A DNA stretch of 64,000 bases from Boswellia sacra (GCA_013180625.2 SNVD02011487.1:1-64000), one strand, 5' to 3'. Shown: positions 11,116-22,853, counted from the first letter of the stretch. Numbers and translations: made by a program. The notes: generated by a model from the letters alone, not told the origin.

Positions 11116-11425
11116 ATCTCCCCCTTTTTGATGATGACAAACCATTGATTGCTTTAAAATATAATCTAAAATCAAGAATGAAAATAAAATCAATAATAAG
11201 CAAAAAGAATGGCACTTGTTATGAATATAAGCAATCCAACTCAACTATTTCTCCCCCTTTTGTTATCATCAAAAAGATGTAATCAAATTAACTACTCCCC
11301 CTAAATATATTCTCCCCCTTAACATATGCTACCATTCAAAGATTATCATATAAAAACAAAATTAAGACATATCCAACATGCCTAATTCTCTTTTAATTAT
11401 GCAAAATATATCTTGACTAAGGGGT
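11116..11425 (-). other. Copia C 3' non-coding interior with polypurine tract
   Basis: Directly next to the 3' LTR the minus strand reads CAAAAAGGGGGAGAT (plus 11116-11130), the polypurine tract. Further tracts of the same type (minus AAAAGGGGGAGAA and AGGGGGAG) lie near 11250-11320. There is no coding sequence where RT and RNase H would be expected. Confidence 0.75.
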
Positions 11426-13056
11426 TTAGTCATATTTAGGTCTAGAAACTAATTCCCAAACTTGATTTCTCTCAAATTGGTTTAATTCTTCTTGCATAGC
11501 TAAAATCCAACTTTTATCATTTTTGGCTTCTTTAAAAGATTTTGGTTTAAATTGAGAGATAAATTCAAAATGATTACAAAAGTTTCTAAAAGAAGATCTA
11601 GTTCTCATACCTTGTGATGGTTCACCAATAATGAGATCTTTAGGGTGAGCTTTTGCGTACCTCCATTCCTTTGGTAATTCTTGGAAAGAATCATTTACTT
11701 CCTCAAGCTTTTCTTGTTGAAGTTGTAATTCATCTTGGCTCTTTTCATCAAGCCTTGATTCCTTGATTTGCCTTTCTACCTCAACAATATCATCATCTAA
11801 ATTCTTTGAAGAAATCACATTAGTTTCATCAAATTCAACATGCATAGATTCTTCAATAGCAAGAGTCTTTTTGTTAAAAACTCTATATGATTTACTATGG
11901 TCGGAGTAGCCAACAAAAATTCCAATAACGGCTTTTGCATCAAATTTTCCAAGGTTATCCTTGGTGTTTAAAATAAAACATTTATATCAAAAAAACTTTA
12001 AAAAATCCAATGTTGGGTTTTCTTCATTTCCAAAGTTCATAAGGAGTTTTCTTTATTAAAGCTCTAGTATGGACTCTATTTATTATAAAGCATGCGGTAT
12101 TAACGGCTTCAACCGAAAAATATTTTGGCAAATTATTTTCAAGTAACATGGTCCTAGCTATTTCTTGGATAGTCCTATTTTTCCTTTCAACAACAACATT
12201 TTGTTGTGGAGTTCTAGGTGAAGAAAAATTATGTTCAAAACCATTTTCATCACAAAGATTTTCAAATGCAACATTGTCTACTTCACCACCATGATCACTC
12301 CTAATGGACACAATAGAATACCCTTTTGATTTTGGAATCTTTTTACAAATTTTGAAAAAGCTTGTATGGCCTCATTTTTAGTTTTCAAGAATAATACCCA
12401 AGTGAATCTTGAATAATCATCCACAATAACAAAAACATAATACTTTCCACCAAGGCTTTGAGTTCTTTGATGTCCAAATAAATCCAAATGAAGTAATTGT
12501 AGAGGTTTATTTGTTGAAATAAATTTCTTTTGTTTAAAAGAAGTTCTCACTTGTTTTCCAAATTGACAAGCATCACAAATCTTATCCTATTCAAATTTTA
12601 TTTTTGGAAAACCATTAACTAAATCATTTTTAGAAATTTTTGAAATTGTGTCCATGCTAGCATGACCTAGCCTTCTATGCCATAACCAAGCATCATGATT
12701 AACAATGAAACAATTTTCTACATGATCATTAACATCAATATCAATTGTATAAATATTACCACATCTATTACCAACAAATAATGTCTTATTGTTACTAACA
12801 TCCTTAATCACACATCTATTAGGCTCAAAAGTAACAAAATATCCCTTATCACACAATTGACTAATGCTAATCAAATCATGTTTTAAACCATGAACAAGCA
12901 AAACATCTTTAATAATAGGTGAAGAAGGGTTACCAATGTCACCATGTCCGATTACCCTTCCTTTGGCATTATCACCGAAGGTCACATATCCTCCTTTCTT
13001 CATGATTAATCTTGAGAACTTTGGAGGCATCTCCGGTCATATGCCTTGAGCATCCA
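11426..13056 (-). pseudogene. Copia C protease, integrase and truncated RT start
   Basis: Minus strand: protease motif WYLDSGCSRHM near 13030-13065; the pre-integrase domain with WLWHRRLGHASMDTISK (13030-12587); integrase (12550-12024) with LHLDLFG, SDHGGEVDN and a VERKNRT box whose preceding Gly is changed to Val (NVVVERKNR); then 11845-11426, which holds the linker and only the first RT residues, ending NQVWELVSRPKYD and a stop. Frame breaks occur near 12587, 12290 and 11850-12020. RT catalytic motifs (YVDD) and RNase H are absent rather than merely mutated. Confidence 0.85.
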
Positions 13057-14466
13057 CTATCTAAGTACCACTTGTGTTTGCCACTCCTTTGTTTCTACAA
13101 TCAACATTAAAAGAGCGACTTTTTGGTACCCAAAGTTCTTGGGTCCTTGGGGGTTAGTTATGGTACTTTTTGGAACCCATATTTGTTTCAAATTAGGATT
13201 TCTCTTAATATAGCAAGAATTCACTTTGTGTCCTTTTCTTCCACAATAAGTACATGAATGATTAGGATTATTCCTAGAAGATGCATGAGCAAAATAATTT
13301 TTAAAATACTTTTGATTTTTATGAGTTTTATATCCTAACCCTCTTTTATCAAAAACACACCTTTGGTTTTGTAACATAGAATTCAAATTTTTTGTGCTTT
13401 TTGTAAAACTATCAACAATATTTCTTAAGTCATTATTTTCCTTTTTCAAAATAACATTTTCTTTCTCTAATTTATCAAAATCCTTTTGTTTTAAAATCTC
13501 ATTTTCAGTTTTTAATAAATGTATTTGACTTTCCAAACTTTCAAAATCTTTTTGCTTTAAAATTTCATTTTCATTTTCTAAAGCTTCATTTATTTCCACC
13601 AACTCTTCTAATTGAGATAACATGATTTTTGACTTCTTTTTGAAAGCATTGATTTTTGAATTTTGCTTATCAACTTGCACATGTAAATTTTGGAATGCTT
13701 CAAGTAATTCATCATATGAAAGTTTAGGATCATAGTTTAGAATACTTACCTCATCTTCACTTAAAGCTATGAAGCACATATTTGCCACTTCACAATCTTC
13801 TTCTTCATTCTTCTTCAAGATGATTTCATGAGTTATGAGAGAACCCATAAGTTCTTTTAATGGTAGTTTGGTGAGGTCCTTTGCTTCTTGAATTGCCGTC
13901 TCCTTTGGCTCCCAAGATTTTGGTAGACACCTAAGAATCTTTCTCACCATTTCAATATTAGAATAAGATTTACCAAGAGATTTCACACCATTGACAATAT
14001 CCATAAATCTAGCAAACATTTCAGAAATTGATTCATCCGGTTTCATCTTAAAAAACTCATAACTATGAACTAGCATACTAATCTTGGATTCTTTAACTTG
14101 ACTAGTTCCTTCATGAGTTACTTCAAGTGTGTGCCATATTTCTTGTGCCGTAGAACAAGTAGAAATTCTATTAAACTCATTTCTATCTAGAGCACAATAT
14201 AACACATTCATAGCTTTCGCATTCAAACTCAATTTCTTTTTATCATCTTCACTAAACTCTTTAGGTTCTTTAAGCATGCATTCCCCATTTTCAATTTTGG
14301 TAGGAACAAAAGGTCCTTCCAAAACAATAGACCACAAATCATACTCAAAAGATTTCAAGAAAATACTCATTCTAGTTTTCCAATAAGAGTAATCACTTCC
14401 ATTAAAAAATGGAGGTCTAGAGATAGAAAGTCCCTCAACATATGAAGTTGAATTAAAAGTTGCCAT
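13057..14466 (-). CDS. Copia C Gag, open reading frame of 469 codons
   Basis: An intact frame begins 56 bp from the 5' LTR (start MATFNSTSYVEGLSISRPPF). It has the Copia gag domain (FNGSDYSYWKTRMSIFL; TAQEIWHTLEVTHEGTSQVK), a long coiled-coil-like Glu/Lys/Asn segment at about residues 265-355 with internal repeats of ENEILKQKDF, and a zinc knuckle CTYCGRKGHKVNSC near residue 408. It ends at 13057 by running into another frame just before the protease motif, so Gag-Pol continuation would need a frameshift or is broken. Gag forms the particle that packages element RNA. An intact gag in an element lacking RT fits a family that depends on a partner's enzymes; that is inference. Confidence 0.85.
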   Translation of the reverse strand: MATFNSTSYVEGLSISRPPFFNGSDYSYWKTRMSIFLKSFEYDLWSIVLEGPFVPTKIENGECMLKEPKEFSEDDKKKLSLNAKAMNVLYCALDRNEFNRISTCSTAQEIWHTLEVTHEGTSQVKESKISMLVHSYEFFKMKPDESISEMFARFMDIVNGVKSLGKSYSNIEMVRKILRCLPKSWEPKETAIQEAKDLTKLPLKELMGSLITHEIILKKNEEEDCEVANMCFIALSEDEVSILNYDPKLSYDELLEAFQNLHVQVDKQNSKINAFKKKSKIMLSQLEELVEINEALENENEILKQKDFESLESQIHLLKTENEILKQKDFDKLEKENVILKKENNDLRNIVDSFTKSTKNLNSMLQNQRCVFDKRGLGYKTHKNQKYFKNYFAHASSRNNPNHSCTYCGRKGHKVNSCYIKRNPNLKQIWVPKSTITNPQGPKNFGYQKVALLMLIVETKEWQTQVVLR

Positions 14467-14503
14467 AGCTCAAAAATCGATAAAGATTTAAAAAATTGAG
14501 CAA

Positions 14504-14519
14504 CCTTGCTCTAATACCA
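14504..14519 (-). other. Primer binding site of Copia C
   Basis: On the minus strand TGGTATTAGAGCAAGG lies two bases after the 5' LTR. It matches the initiator-methionine tRNA primer with one C-to-T change; relative D has TGGTATCAGAGCAAGG. Confidence 0.85.
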
Positions 14520-14521
14520 CT

Positions 14522-16506
14522 TGTTGACCCAGGTATGGCAACCCAAGAGGGGGGGTGAATTGAGTTTTTATTTATCAAAATGGATTTATAAAACTTTTCT
14601 TGAAAGATCAAAATTAGTTCACTCTTTCTTTGAGAATAAAGGTGAAGAAGATGAAATTAGAAGTTATTAAAGATGTAATCAAGAGAATACAATAATGAAC
14701 AATCACAAGTGCAAGTAAATATAAAGAGATAGGGATAGAGAGAGTGCAAACTCAATTTACGTGGTTCCGCAAACCTTGCCTACGTCCATGGGCTCCTAGC
14801 TCCACGAGCTAAGCTTTCCACTAAGTTGTAGAAATCTTTACAACTTGCTTGATGAACAACCTCACCAAGACTTTTTCTCTCAACTCTTGATAACACCACA
14901 CCAAGAGTTCTTCTTGATGAACAACCCACCAAGGCAACTTTCCTCAACTCTTGATAACACCACACCAAGAGTTCTTCTTGATGAACAACCTCACCAAGGT
15001 AACTTCCTTCAACTCTTGATAACACCACACCAAGAATTCTTCTTGATGAACAACCTCACCAAGGCAACTTCCTTCAACCCTTGATAACACCACACCAAGA
15101 GTTCTTCTTGATGAACAACCTCACCAAGGCAACTTCCTTCAACTCTTGCTAACCTGTCTCTTATACACATCTAGATGTGTATAAGAGACAGACCTCACCA
15201 AGGCAACTTCCTTCAACCCTTGATAACACCACACCAAGAGTTCTTCTTGATGAACAACCTCACCAAGGAAAGAGTTCTCTCAAGGATAACTTTTATCCTT
15301 TACAAGAAGATTTCACTCTCACCACAATACAAGAACAAAGTAAATTTTTACAACAAAAGTACAACTCTCTTCAAAGAGTAGATAAAGAATATAAAAGCTC
15401 TCTAGACTTGATATTTCTCTTGTTTTTTGCTTGATAAAATGCTTCTCTTGCTCTTGTCTTTCTGAATGCATGCATGGGAGAAGGGCTCCTTTTATAGGCA
15501 AATAGGATGAACTTAATCAAGTGAAGACACCAACTCCAAATTTTCTGCCCACCATAAAAACCGTAATCTTGTCCTCCATTTTTGTCAATGTTCCGTTTGA
15601 AATTTGAAAATATGCAAAACATAAACGATTTGTACATTTGAATAAGCTTTCCAACGCATTAAGAATCAAGTCATTTGGATATCTGTAGCTCAAGATATGG
15701 CCAAAACACCATTCGGTGCTCAAGTGACTTGATTTTTCTTCCATGTGTCTGTCCACTGACTTGAATGATAATTCTGTCAGCATTCCATTTGAAATTTGAA
15801 TTTCTTCAAAACATAAAAGATCTTCATATTTGAATAAGCTTTCCAAAACATTAATAATCAAAGAATTGGATATCTCTATCTTAAGATATGGCCAAAACAC
15901 CATTCGGTGCTCATGTGAGTTGATTTTTCTTCTTTGTGTCAGTCCACCGAATTGTATGTCAATTATGTCGGCCTTCTGTTTGAAATTTGAATTTTTTCAA
16001 AACATATGAAATGTTCTTCATTAAGTCATCTTTCCAATGCTTTAAGAATCAAGTCATTTTGATTTTTCTAGCTCAAGATATGTCCAAAGGAGTATTCGGT
16101 GCTCATGTCAGCTGCTTCCATTTGTCTTTCAACTTGCATGATGATTTGGACAACCTTGCACTTGAAATTTGAATTTCATTAAAACATATGAAATGTTATA
16201 AATTGAGTAAGCTTTCCAAAGGCTCAAGAATCACATCATTTGGATATTTGTAGAGATATATATGACCAATTGATTGAACATTGCTCATGTGTCACATTCC
16301 TTGAGTCAATCCTTGTTCTTAAACTTTGGTGCCTTTAACATGTAGTCTTCTCCTTAGCTTCAACACTTCATTTTAATAAGCCTCTTCTTGATTTTAAAAT
16401 TATTTCAATGATCTTACTCTTGCACATAAATAAACATGTTAGTAAATCTCAATTAATCAATGTGTATTGTTATCATCAAAATTATCATGTAGCCTTAGGG
16501 CTAACA
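14522..16506 (-). repeat. 5' LTR of Copia C
   Basis: Partner of 9120-11115, with a minus-strand TATAAAAGG at plus 15488-15496. Its 65-bp minisatellite (14847-15265) is interrupted by the Tn5 mosaic-end pair at 15154-15191, so its copy number here cannot be trusted. Confidence 0.88.
15154..15191. other. Nextera (Tn5 mosaic-end) junction adapter: assembly artefact
   Basis: 15154-15172 reads CTGTCTCTTATACACATCT and 15173-15191 reads AGATGTGTATAAGAGACAG. These are the two orientations of the 19-bp hyperactive Tn5 mosaic end, fused head to head. That 38-bp palindrome is the junction adapter of Nextera mate-pair libraries. It sits inside the LTR minisatellite, where gap filling with untrimmed mate-pair reads is likely. 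It is not plant sequence, and the bases joined across it may not be adjacent in the genome. Confidence 0.97.
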
Positions 16507-19500
16507 CTCTCCACATAATTGATGCGCTCAAAAGACCCACACATGTTAAAAAGGGTCTAATGTACGTGAGCGCCACAATCAATGGGAAGAGTGTGCAAAC
16601 GATGCTTGATATGGGAGCCACACACAACTTCATTTCTATGGAAGAGGCCAAACGGTTAGGCCTCAAATATACCAATGGAGGAGGCACTATTAAGGCGGTA
16701 AACTCACCCGCCAAAGCCATAATGGGAATGTCCAAGACAACATCGATGCAACTTGGTGAATGGAAAGGGAATCTCGATTTCTCCATTGTCCCCATGGATG
16801 ACTTCCAAATAGTATTGGGTATGGAGTTCTTCGACCAAGTCCATGCTTTCCCCATACCGGCCTCTAACTCCCTTAGCATCCTCGATGGGAGTCAATCATG
16901 CATGGTCATGGTGGAACGTGTAGCCAAGGTCGAGAGCAAGATGCTATCCACACTACAATTCAAATGGGGATTGAAAAAGAATCCAAGCTTTTTTGCCGTA
17001 GTTCGAGAGTCGAACGATAAGGAAGATGTCACCATTGCCAAGGATCCAACACTAAAACAAGTCGAAGCTATCCTTGAGGAATATAAGGACGTCATGCCCC
17101 AAAAGCTCTCAAAAAAGTTGTCATCGCGACGAGAAGTGGACCATCAAATCAAGTTGGAGCCCGGTGCCAAGCCTCCAGCCATGGCGCCTTACCGCATGGC
17201 GCCACCCGAGCTTGCAGAGTTGAAGAAGCAACTCCAAGACTTACTTGATGCGGGATATATCCAGCCCTCAAAAGCTCCATATAGTGCACCCGTCCTTTTC
17301 TAAAAGAAGAAGGATGGATCCCTCCGCATTGTATTGACTATCGGGCGCTCAACAAGATCAACATCAAGAACAAGTACATGATACCTTTGATTGCAAATTT
17401 ATTTGAACAACTTGGGAGGGCTCGCTACTTCACAAAGCTTGACTTGAGATTAGGTACTACCAAGTGCGCATTGCCAAGGGCTATAAACTGAAGACGGCGT
17501 GCGTAACAAGGTGTCGTGCTTTCAAATATTTAGTCATGCCATTTGGCCTCACCAATACACCCGCTACATTTTACACTCTCATGAATAAGCTATTTCATCC
17601 CTATCTCGATCAATTTGTTACAGTGTACTTGGACAACATACTGGTATGTAGCACCACCCTTGAGGAGCATGTGCAACATCTTAAGCAAGTATTCCAATTA
17701 CTTGGCGAAAATGAACTCTACGTCAAAAAAGAAAAATGTTCTTTTGCTCAAAGAGAAGTAGAGTTCCTTGGCCACCGAATACGAGATGGAAGACTAATGA
17801 TGGATCAAGCAAAGGTGAAGGTCATTCAAGAATGGAAACCTCCCACCAAGGTGCCGGAGCTACGACCTTTTCTTAGGTTGGTGAACTATTATCGACGATT
17901 TATGAAGGGCTACTCTGCCAAGGCCACCCCACTCACGGATCTACTTAAGAAAAATAACACATGGCATTGGACAGAAAAATGCCAGCATGCCTTTGAGGAA
18001 TTGAAGAAGGCAATATGCAAGGAACCGGTGTTGGTGTTGCTGATCACACAAAACCATTCAAGATGCACACGGACGCCTTTGACTTTGCCATAGGGGGAGT
18101 TCTCATGCAAGAAAGGCACTCATTGCATACAAGAGCCGTAAGCTTAGCGACACAGAACGGCGATATACGGTCCAAGAAAAAGAGATGATAGCCATCATCC
18201 ATTGCCTACGAGTTTGGCATCACTATTTGCTTGACTCGCCCTTTGTCATCAAAACCGACAATGTGGCCACAAGCTATTTCCAGACACAAAAGAAGCTAAG
18301 CCCTAAACAAGTGCGATGGCAAGATTTCTTGGCCGAGTTCGACTATAGGCTCAAGTACAAAGCGGGTAAGGTAAACATTGTGGCCGATGCCCTAAGCCAC
18401 AAAGCGCAACTTGCCACTTTGAGCATAAGTCATTCACAAAGTGTGCTCGTTGACCGCATCAAACAAGGCCTAGAGCATGATCCCGTAGCCAAGAACCTCC
18501 TAAAGTTGGAAAGTCAGGGAAAGACACGTCGCTTTTGGCTCGATGAAGGCCTACTTCTCACAACGGGCAACCGCTTATTTGTGCCAAGATACGAAAGCTT
18601 GTGAAAGGAGATCATCAAGGAGTGTCATGACTCCAAGTGGGCTGGTCACCCAGGCATGGCACGAACCTTGCACTCGTGCAAGATTCTTACTACTAGCCTC
18701 AAATGCAGGAAGACGTGGAGGACTATGTGAGCACGTGCCTCGTATGCCAACAAGATAAGGTTGAGCACCAACACCCAACGGGGTTGCTCAAACCCCTACC
18801 AATCATAGAAAGGCCATGGTAAAGCGTGTCAATGGACTTTATCGTGGCCTTACCAAAGTCTGAGAGGTATGGGAGCATCATGGTAGTGATTGATCGATTT
18901 AGCAAATATGCCACCTTCATACCCGTCTCCGCGGATTGCACCACGGATGAAGCCGCTCAAGCGTTCCTCAAACATATAGTGAAATTATGCAGAGTTTCAC
19001 AAAACATCGTGAGTGATCGTGATCCTCGCTTCACCGGTCGCTTTTGGAGAGAACTCTTCAAGCTATTGGAGACTGACTTGAGCTTCTCAACAAGCTTTCA
19101 CCCCCAAACTGATGGACAAATGGAGCGCATCAATGCCTTACTAGAGCTATACTTAAGGCATTACATGAGCACTCACCAACATGATTGGGCAAAATTGCTA
19201 GATGCTGCCTAATTCTCGTATAACCTCCAAAAAAGTGAGGCTACCGATAAAAGTCCATTCGAGATTATAACCGGACAACAACCTATGACACCAAATGCCA
19301 TAGCCTCAACATATGGAGGTAAAAGTCCAACGGCCTACAAGCTCGCGAAGGAATGGCATGAACAAGCTAACATTACGAGAGCATGTTTGGACAAGGCCGC
19401 CAAGCGAATGAAGAAATGGGCGGATACAAGGAGACGACACCTCATGTTTCAAGAGGGGGACTTTGTGCTTGTAAAGCTACTACCCCAACAATTCAAGTCA

Positions 19501-19914
19501 CTATGTAAAGTGCACAAGGGGTTAGTGTGGAAATATGAAGGTCCCTTCCTAATTGTCAAACGAGTGGGCGAAGTCTCCTACCAAGTTCTACTACCCCCAA
19601 ACCTCAAGATCCATCTAGTCTTCCATATTAGCTTCCTCAAGCCATACCATAAAGACAAGGAAGATTGAAGTAGAAGTGAGTCCAAGAGAGCACCTACAGT
19701 TGTCGTCACCGCATTCGACAAGGATGTGGAGTACATCCTTGCGGATCGGGTGATACGAAGGAGAGGAGTTCCACCATATGTTGAATACTTAGTGAAGTGG
19801 AAAGACCTTTCAGATAGCAAGGCAAGCTGGGAACGCGAAGATACCTTGTGGCAATTTGGCGAGTACATCCAACGCTACAAGGAAGAAAGCGCGCCAAGGA
19901 CGTCGCGGAAGTAG
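16507..19914 (+). pseudogene. Gypsy B pol: protease, RT, RNase H, integrase, chromodomain (degenerate)
   Basis: In order: protease with MLDMGATHNFIS (the usual Thr after Asp is Met); RT with [17 protein letters not shown] then a stop, a frame slip near 17330, and FGLTNTPATFYTLMN; the catalytic box at about 17625-17642 reads YLDNILV, so the second catalytic Asp is Asn; RNase H around 18060-18420; integrase from 18600 with a stop just before MDFIVALP, then SDRDPRFTGRFW and SFHPQTDGQMERIN, and another stop at 19210; and a C-terminal chromodomain (about 19720-19890, with YLVKWKDLSDSKASWE). At least two stops fit CAA-to-TAA transitions. The chromodomain is the part of chromovirus integrases thought to steer insertion toward marked chromatin. 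Confidence 0.9.
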
Positions 19915-19925
19915 GTGGGGGAGGA

Positions 19926-20440
19926 TGTTACTACCCACTCAATTTGCTTGCTAGAGTGGCCCAAATGTGCACAAGGCTTGGCCTAGTTTCTAGAAAAGAT
20001 TGCAAGTCCAAGCCCATTCTCTAGAAGTCTCTAGCAAGCCAATGTGCTAGAATGTCTCATACAAATATCTTTGTAAATATCTAGATATTTTAGATGATGA
20101 TTCTAGATAGCACATTTAGACCGTCAGATGTAATAAATCTTGGTCGTCCATTTAGGAGGTGGATTACTATAAATACCCCTCCAAACCTCATTTGTAGGCC
20201 AAGTTGTAAGCAAGCAATTGTAAAGAGTTCTCGTGTAATACAAAAGCTTTCTTAGCAACTCTAGTCTCCATCTTCCATCACTTCTCTACCTTGCCTAAAA
20301 GCTCTTTACCTCAATGGTCCAAGTCTCTCAAGCTTCTTCCTTGAGTAAAGCAAGCTAACAACAAGGCTTACTTAACAACTTTGGGTTCAAGTTGCCTAAG
20401 TGTCGCACGAGTGTCCTGCGCAATCTCTAAGCTCGTGACA
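19926..20440 (+). repeat. 3' LTR of Gypsy B
   Basis: 515 bp, preceded by the purine tract AGGTGGGGGAGGA (19913-19925). It ends GTGACA; the host Copia A resumes at once. Confidence 0.9.
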
Positions 20441-20445
20441 ACAAG

Positions 20446-22561
20446 CACCCAAAGCCTCATAATTTATTGTAGTTGGAAGCAGTGTTAAATAGTTTTTCGT
20501 AAGGGGAAATCATGGAAAGAGTTACAGTAGGTATACAGTTTATTAAATATACAGTAGTGGAAAAAGCATAAGACCAGAAACTTTAGGGAAGTGAGGTAGT
20601 AGATAACAATATGAGTCCGGTCTCAACTATGTAACGATGTCATTGCTCTAAATAACCATCATGCTCAAGTGTATGTGATGGTGTTGTAAACTGAGAAATT
20701 TCATGGTGAGCAAGAAAGGACTTCAAGGCTTGATATTTACCGCCATTATCAGTGTACAATGATATTATTGATCGATTAAAAAATTTTCAACAAGATTTTT
20801 AAATTGAATAAATATATCATTTACATCATATTTTCTTTTTAGTGGATAAAACCAAATATATTTGGTAAAGTAATCCACAAAAATGACATAATAGTGGAAA
20901 CCATCTTTTGATTCAATTGGAGAGCTCCAAACATCAGAATAGATTAAAGTAAGAGGGGCAGAACTAGAGAGAGTGGAATTTAAAAAAAAAGGAATTTTGT
21001 GACTTTTATTGCATTTGTAGGAATTACAAGAAAAATCTTTATTAATAGGAGAAGACAAAGACAAAACTTTAGAGGAAATTAAGTGTTGGATAACACACTT
21101 GGAAGGGTGACCCAATCTGTTATGCTAATCAGATAATGACACTTTGATGGAGGAAAGAGCAGGGATGGTAGATTTGGATGTGGGTGCATAATCAAATAGC
21201 CATTGATAAAGACCATCTTTATTCACTCCATTGATAAGTGGTACCCCTGTGCAACGATCCTTTACAAGAAAATAAAGGATTAAATTCAATGGTAACATTA
21301 TTAGAAGAACAAAGCTTAGAAACAGAGATAAGGTTTTTATTCATGCTTGGAACACATAAAACATCACTCAAAAGGAGTTTGAGAGTTTGTGGGTAAAGTG
21401 GTGCAACCCATGTGCGTGATTGGAAGTCCTTTACCATCTCCAATGACAACATCATCTGGGCCTGTGTAATTTGTGCAATGACAAATTGGCAAGATCAATA
21501 GTGATGTGATGGGAGGCGCCTGAGTCAATCAGCCATTTAGAAGTGGAGGCAGGTATGCTAGAGACAAAGTGAGCCCATGGTGGAGGAGGACGAAACTGTG
21601 GATGTGGCAACAAGGGAGTGCATGGAATGAAGTGATATTGATTACATTGCTTGGCTGTATGGCCTTGAACACCACTCAGTTGACAATACCCTTTGTACGG
21701 TTATGGATATGAGTATTGTTGTTTCTTCCAGGGGCAGGATTTGATCTTTGTGGCAAAGAATTGAAAGATGGGCGATTTTGTGAACGATTTTGACCTTGAT
21801 TGCCACTATTGTTTCGCTGGAAGTTATTCCGATTTGCAACATTGACAATGATCATACCCAAGTCAGACTTAATTACATCATTCTTTGTATCCCGCTTAAG
21901 GGAACATTCAGCCTCAACTAATGTATCAAGGAGTTCTTCAAAACTAATAGGACTGCCTCTTGCTTTGATGGCAGATTTAATATCCTTGAATTCAGGATTT
22001 AAACCTTTGAGAATGTAAATGGTTAGATAAGTATCATCAACAGAAGAGTCAATAAGAGCAAGGCGATCGGCAAGGGTTTGGCTTGTTAAAGATAGTCAGT
22101 GATAGTTTGTGAACCTTGAGTAATAAAGATAAGGTCTTCTCGAAGGGATATGATGCAGCCAATAGATGGCTTAGCATAAAGATCTGCTAGTTTGGTTCAT
22201 GCCTCTCTTGTAGTTTTGACATTGGAAATATATGGGGTGAGTGGTTCAAAAAGAGAGGAGATGAAGGCATTAATAAGAAGGCTATCTTGACGGATCCAGG
22301 GGGTGCATTCTGGGTTAGGTAAGGTTGATTGTTTTGTGTAATGGTGGGTTTAGAACAAGGGGTTCCATCAATATATTTGATGAGATGAAAGCCAATAAAG
22401 AGACTGTAAAATTGAGTTTGCCGAGAGGCATACTTGTCAGGTGTAAGTTTGAGTGGTGCTTGGGCTGCAACATTGATATGGATTAGGTTGGTGGAAATAG
22501 AGTCCATAGGCTTTGAAGTAACAACGGAGGTTGATGAAGCTAATGAAAAGCTTTCAGCCAT
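20446..22561 (-). pseudogene. Copia A gag, protease and integrase, degenerate
   Basis: Minus strand from 22561: a gag start with LKLTPDKYASRQTQFYSLFIG, a typical plant Copia gag; a broken middle; an Asn/Gln/Arg-rich region (21861-21676); protease with WLIDSGASHHIT near 21540-21500; the pre-integrase region (21455-21219); and integrase (21115-20520) with MGHPSK, CNSYKCNKSHK, LIYSDVWSSP and TDNGGKY. Many stops and frame breaks separate these blocks. The frame continues beyond Gypsy B at 7337. Confidence 0.87.
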
Positions 22562-22605
22562 TTGGAGTGATAATGGACGATCAAATATAACTCGTTAGAG
22601 CTGGG

Positions 22606-22620
22606 GTTGCCCTGATACCA
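22606..22620 (-). other. Primer binding site of Copia A
   Basis: On the minus strand TGGTATCAGGGCAAC abuts the 5' LTR end. It resembles the methionine-tRNA primer (one G for A). Confidence 0.8.
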
Positions 22621-22848
22621 TGAAAGAGATTTGAGTAACGTGCTTTTGATAATTTTATTGAGTGCATGTTACATCCATATATACAAGAGCAATGAGAAAA
22701 ACTATCCTAATACAGCTTTACAATAATTAAACAAATTAGTTGTACAAAACAGAATAAGGAAGCAAATAAAAGAATGATTAAAGAACAAAAAGGAAACAAA
22801 TTAAAGGCACATTAATGTTTGATCACAAAATTAGTAGAATCACTAATA
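22621..22848 (-). repeat. 5' LTR of Copia A
   Basis: 228 bp, partner of 4632-4861. On the minus strand it starts TATTAG and ends CTTTCA. The duplicated ATATT follows at 22849-22853. Confidence 0.9.
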
Positions 22849-22853
22849 ATATT

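Larger units (their letters stand above)
9120..16506 (-). mobile_element. Copia-type retrotransposon C, non-autonomous, nested in Gypsy B
   Basis: Long LTRs (9120-11115 and 14522-16506, about 2 kb each) start TGTTAG and end GTCAACA on the minus strand. They are flanked by CTCTC at 9115-9119 and 16507-16511. The minus-strand order is 5' LTR, primer site, gag, protease, integrase and the first part of RT; then the coding sequence stops, and a short non-coding stretch with a polypurine tract leads to the 3' LTR. RT core and RNase H are missing, and relative D (31665-38698) lacks the same part. Gag style and LTR length resemble large-LTR Copia lineages such as Sirevirus; that lineage call is tentative. 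It is the most recent level of the nest. Confidence 0.92.
7343..20440 (+). mobile_element. Ty3/Gypsy chromovirus-type retrotransposon B, nested in Copia A
   Basis: 515-bp LTRs (7343-7857 and 19926-20440) start TGTTAC and end TGATA/TGACA. The flanks are ACAA on the left and ACAAG on the right, so a 4-5-bp duplication with an altered edge. The host frame in Copia A is continuous across the insertion site. A primer site follows the 5' LTR, and a purine tract (19913-19925) precedes the 3' LTR. Removing nested Copia C leaves about 5.7 kb. A chromodomain at the C-terminus of pol marks a chromovirus. LTR divergence (about 7% by eye in the first half) and several stops make it an old, inactive copy. 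Confidence 0.9.
4632..22848 (-). mobile_element. Copia-type LTR retrotransposon A, outermost of a three-element nest
   Basis: LTRs at 4632-4861 (3') and 22621-22848 (5') are flanked by the same pentamer ATATT (4627-4631 and 22849-22853). Next to the 5' LTR is a methionine-tRNA-like primer site on the minus strand. Next to the 3' LTR is a polypurine tract (minus GCGGGGGCA, plus 4862-4870). Removing nested Gypsy B leaves about 5.1 kb, normal for Copia. The LTRs differ at roughly 13 positions plus an indel (about 6%), and the coding region is full of stops and frameshifts, so this is an old, dead copy. Order on the minus strand is gag, protease, integrase, RT, RNase H, as in Copia. Confidence 0.92.
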
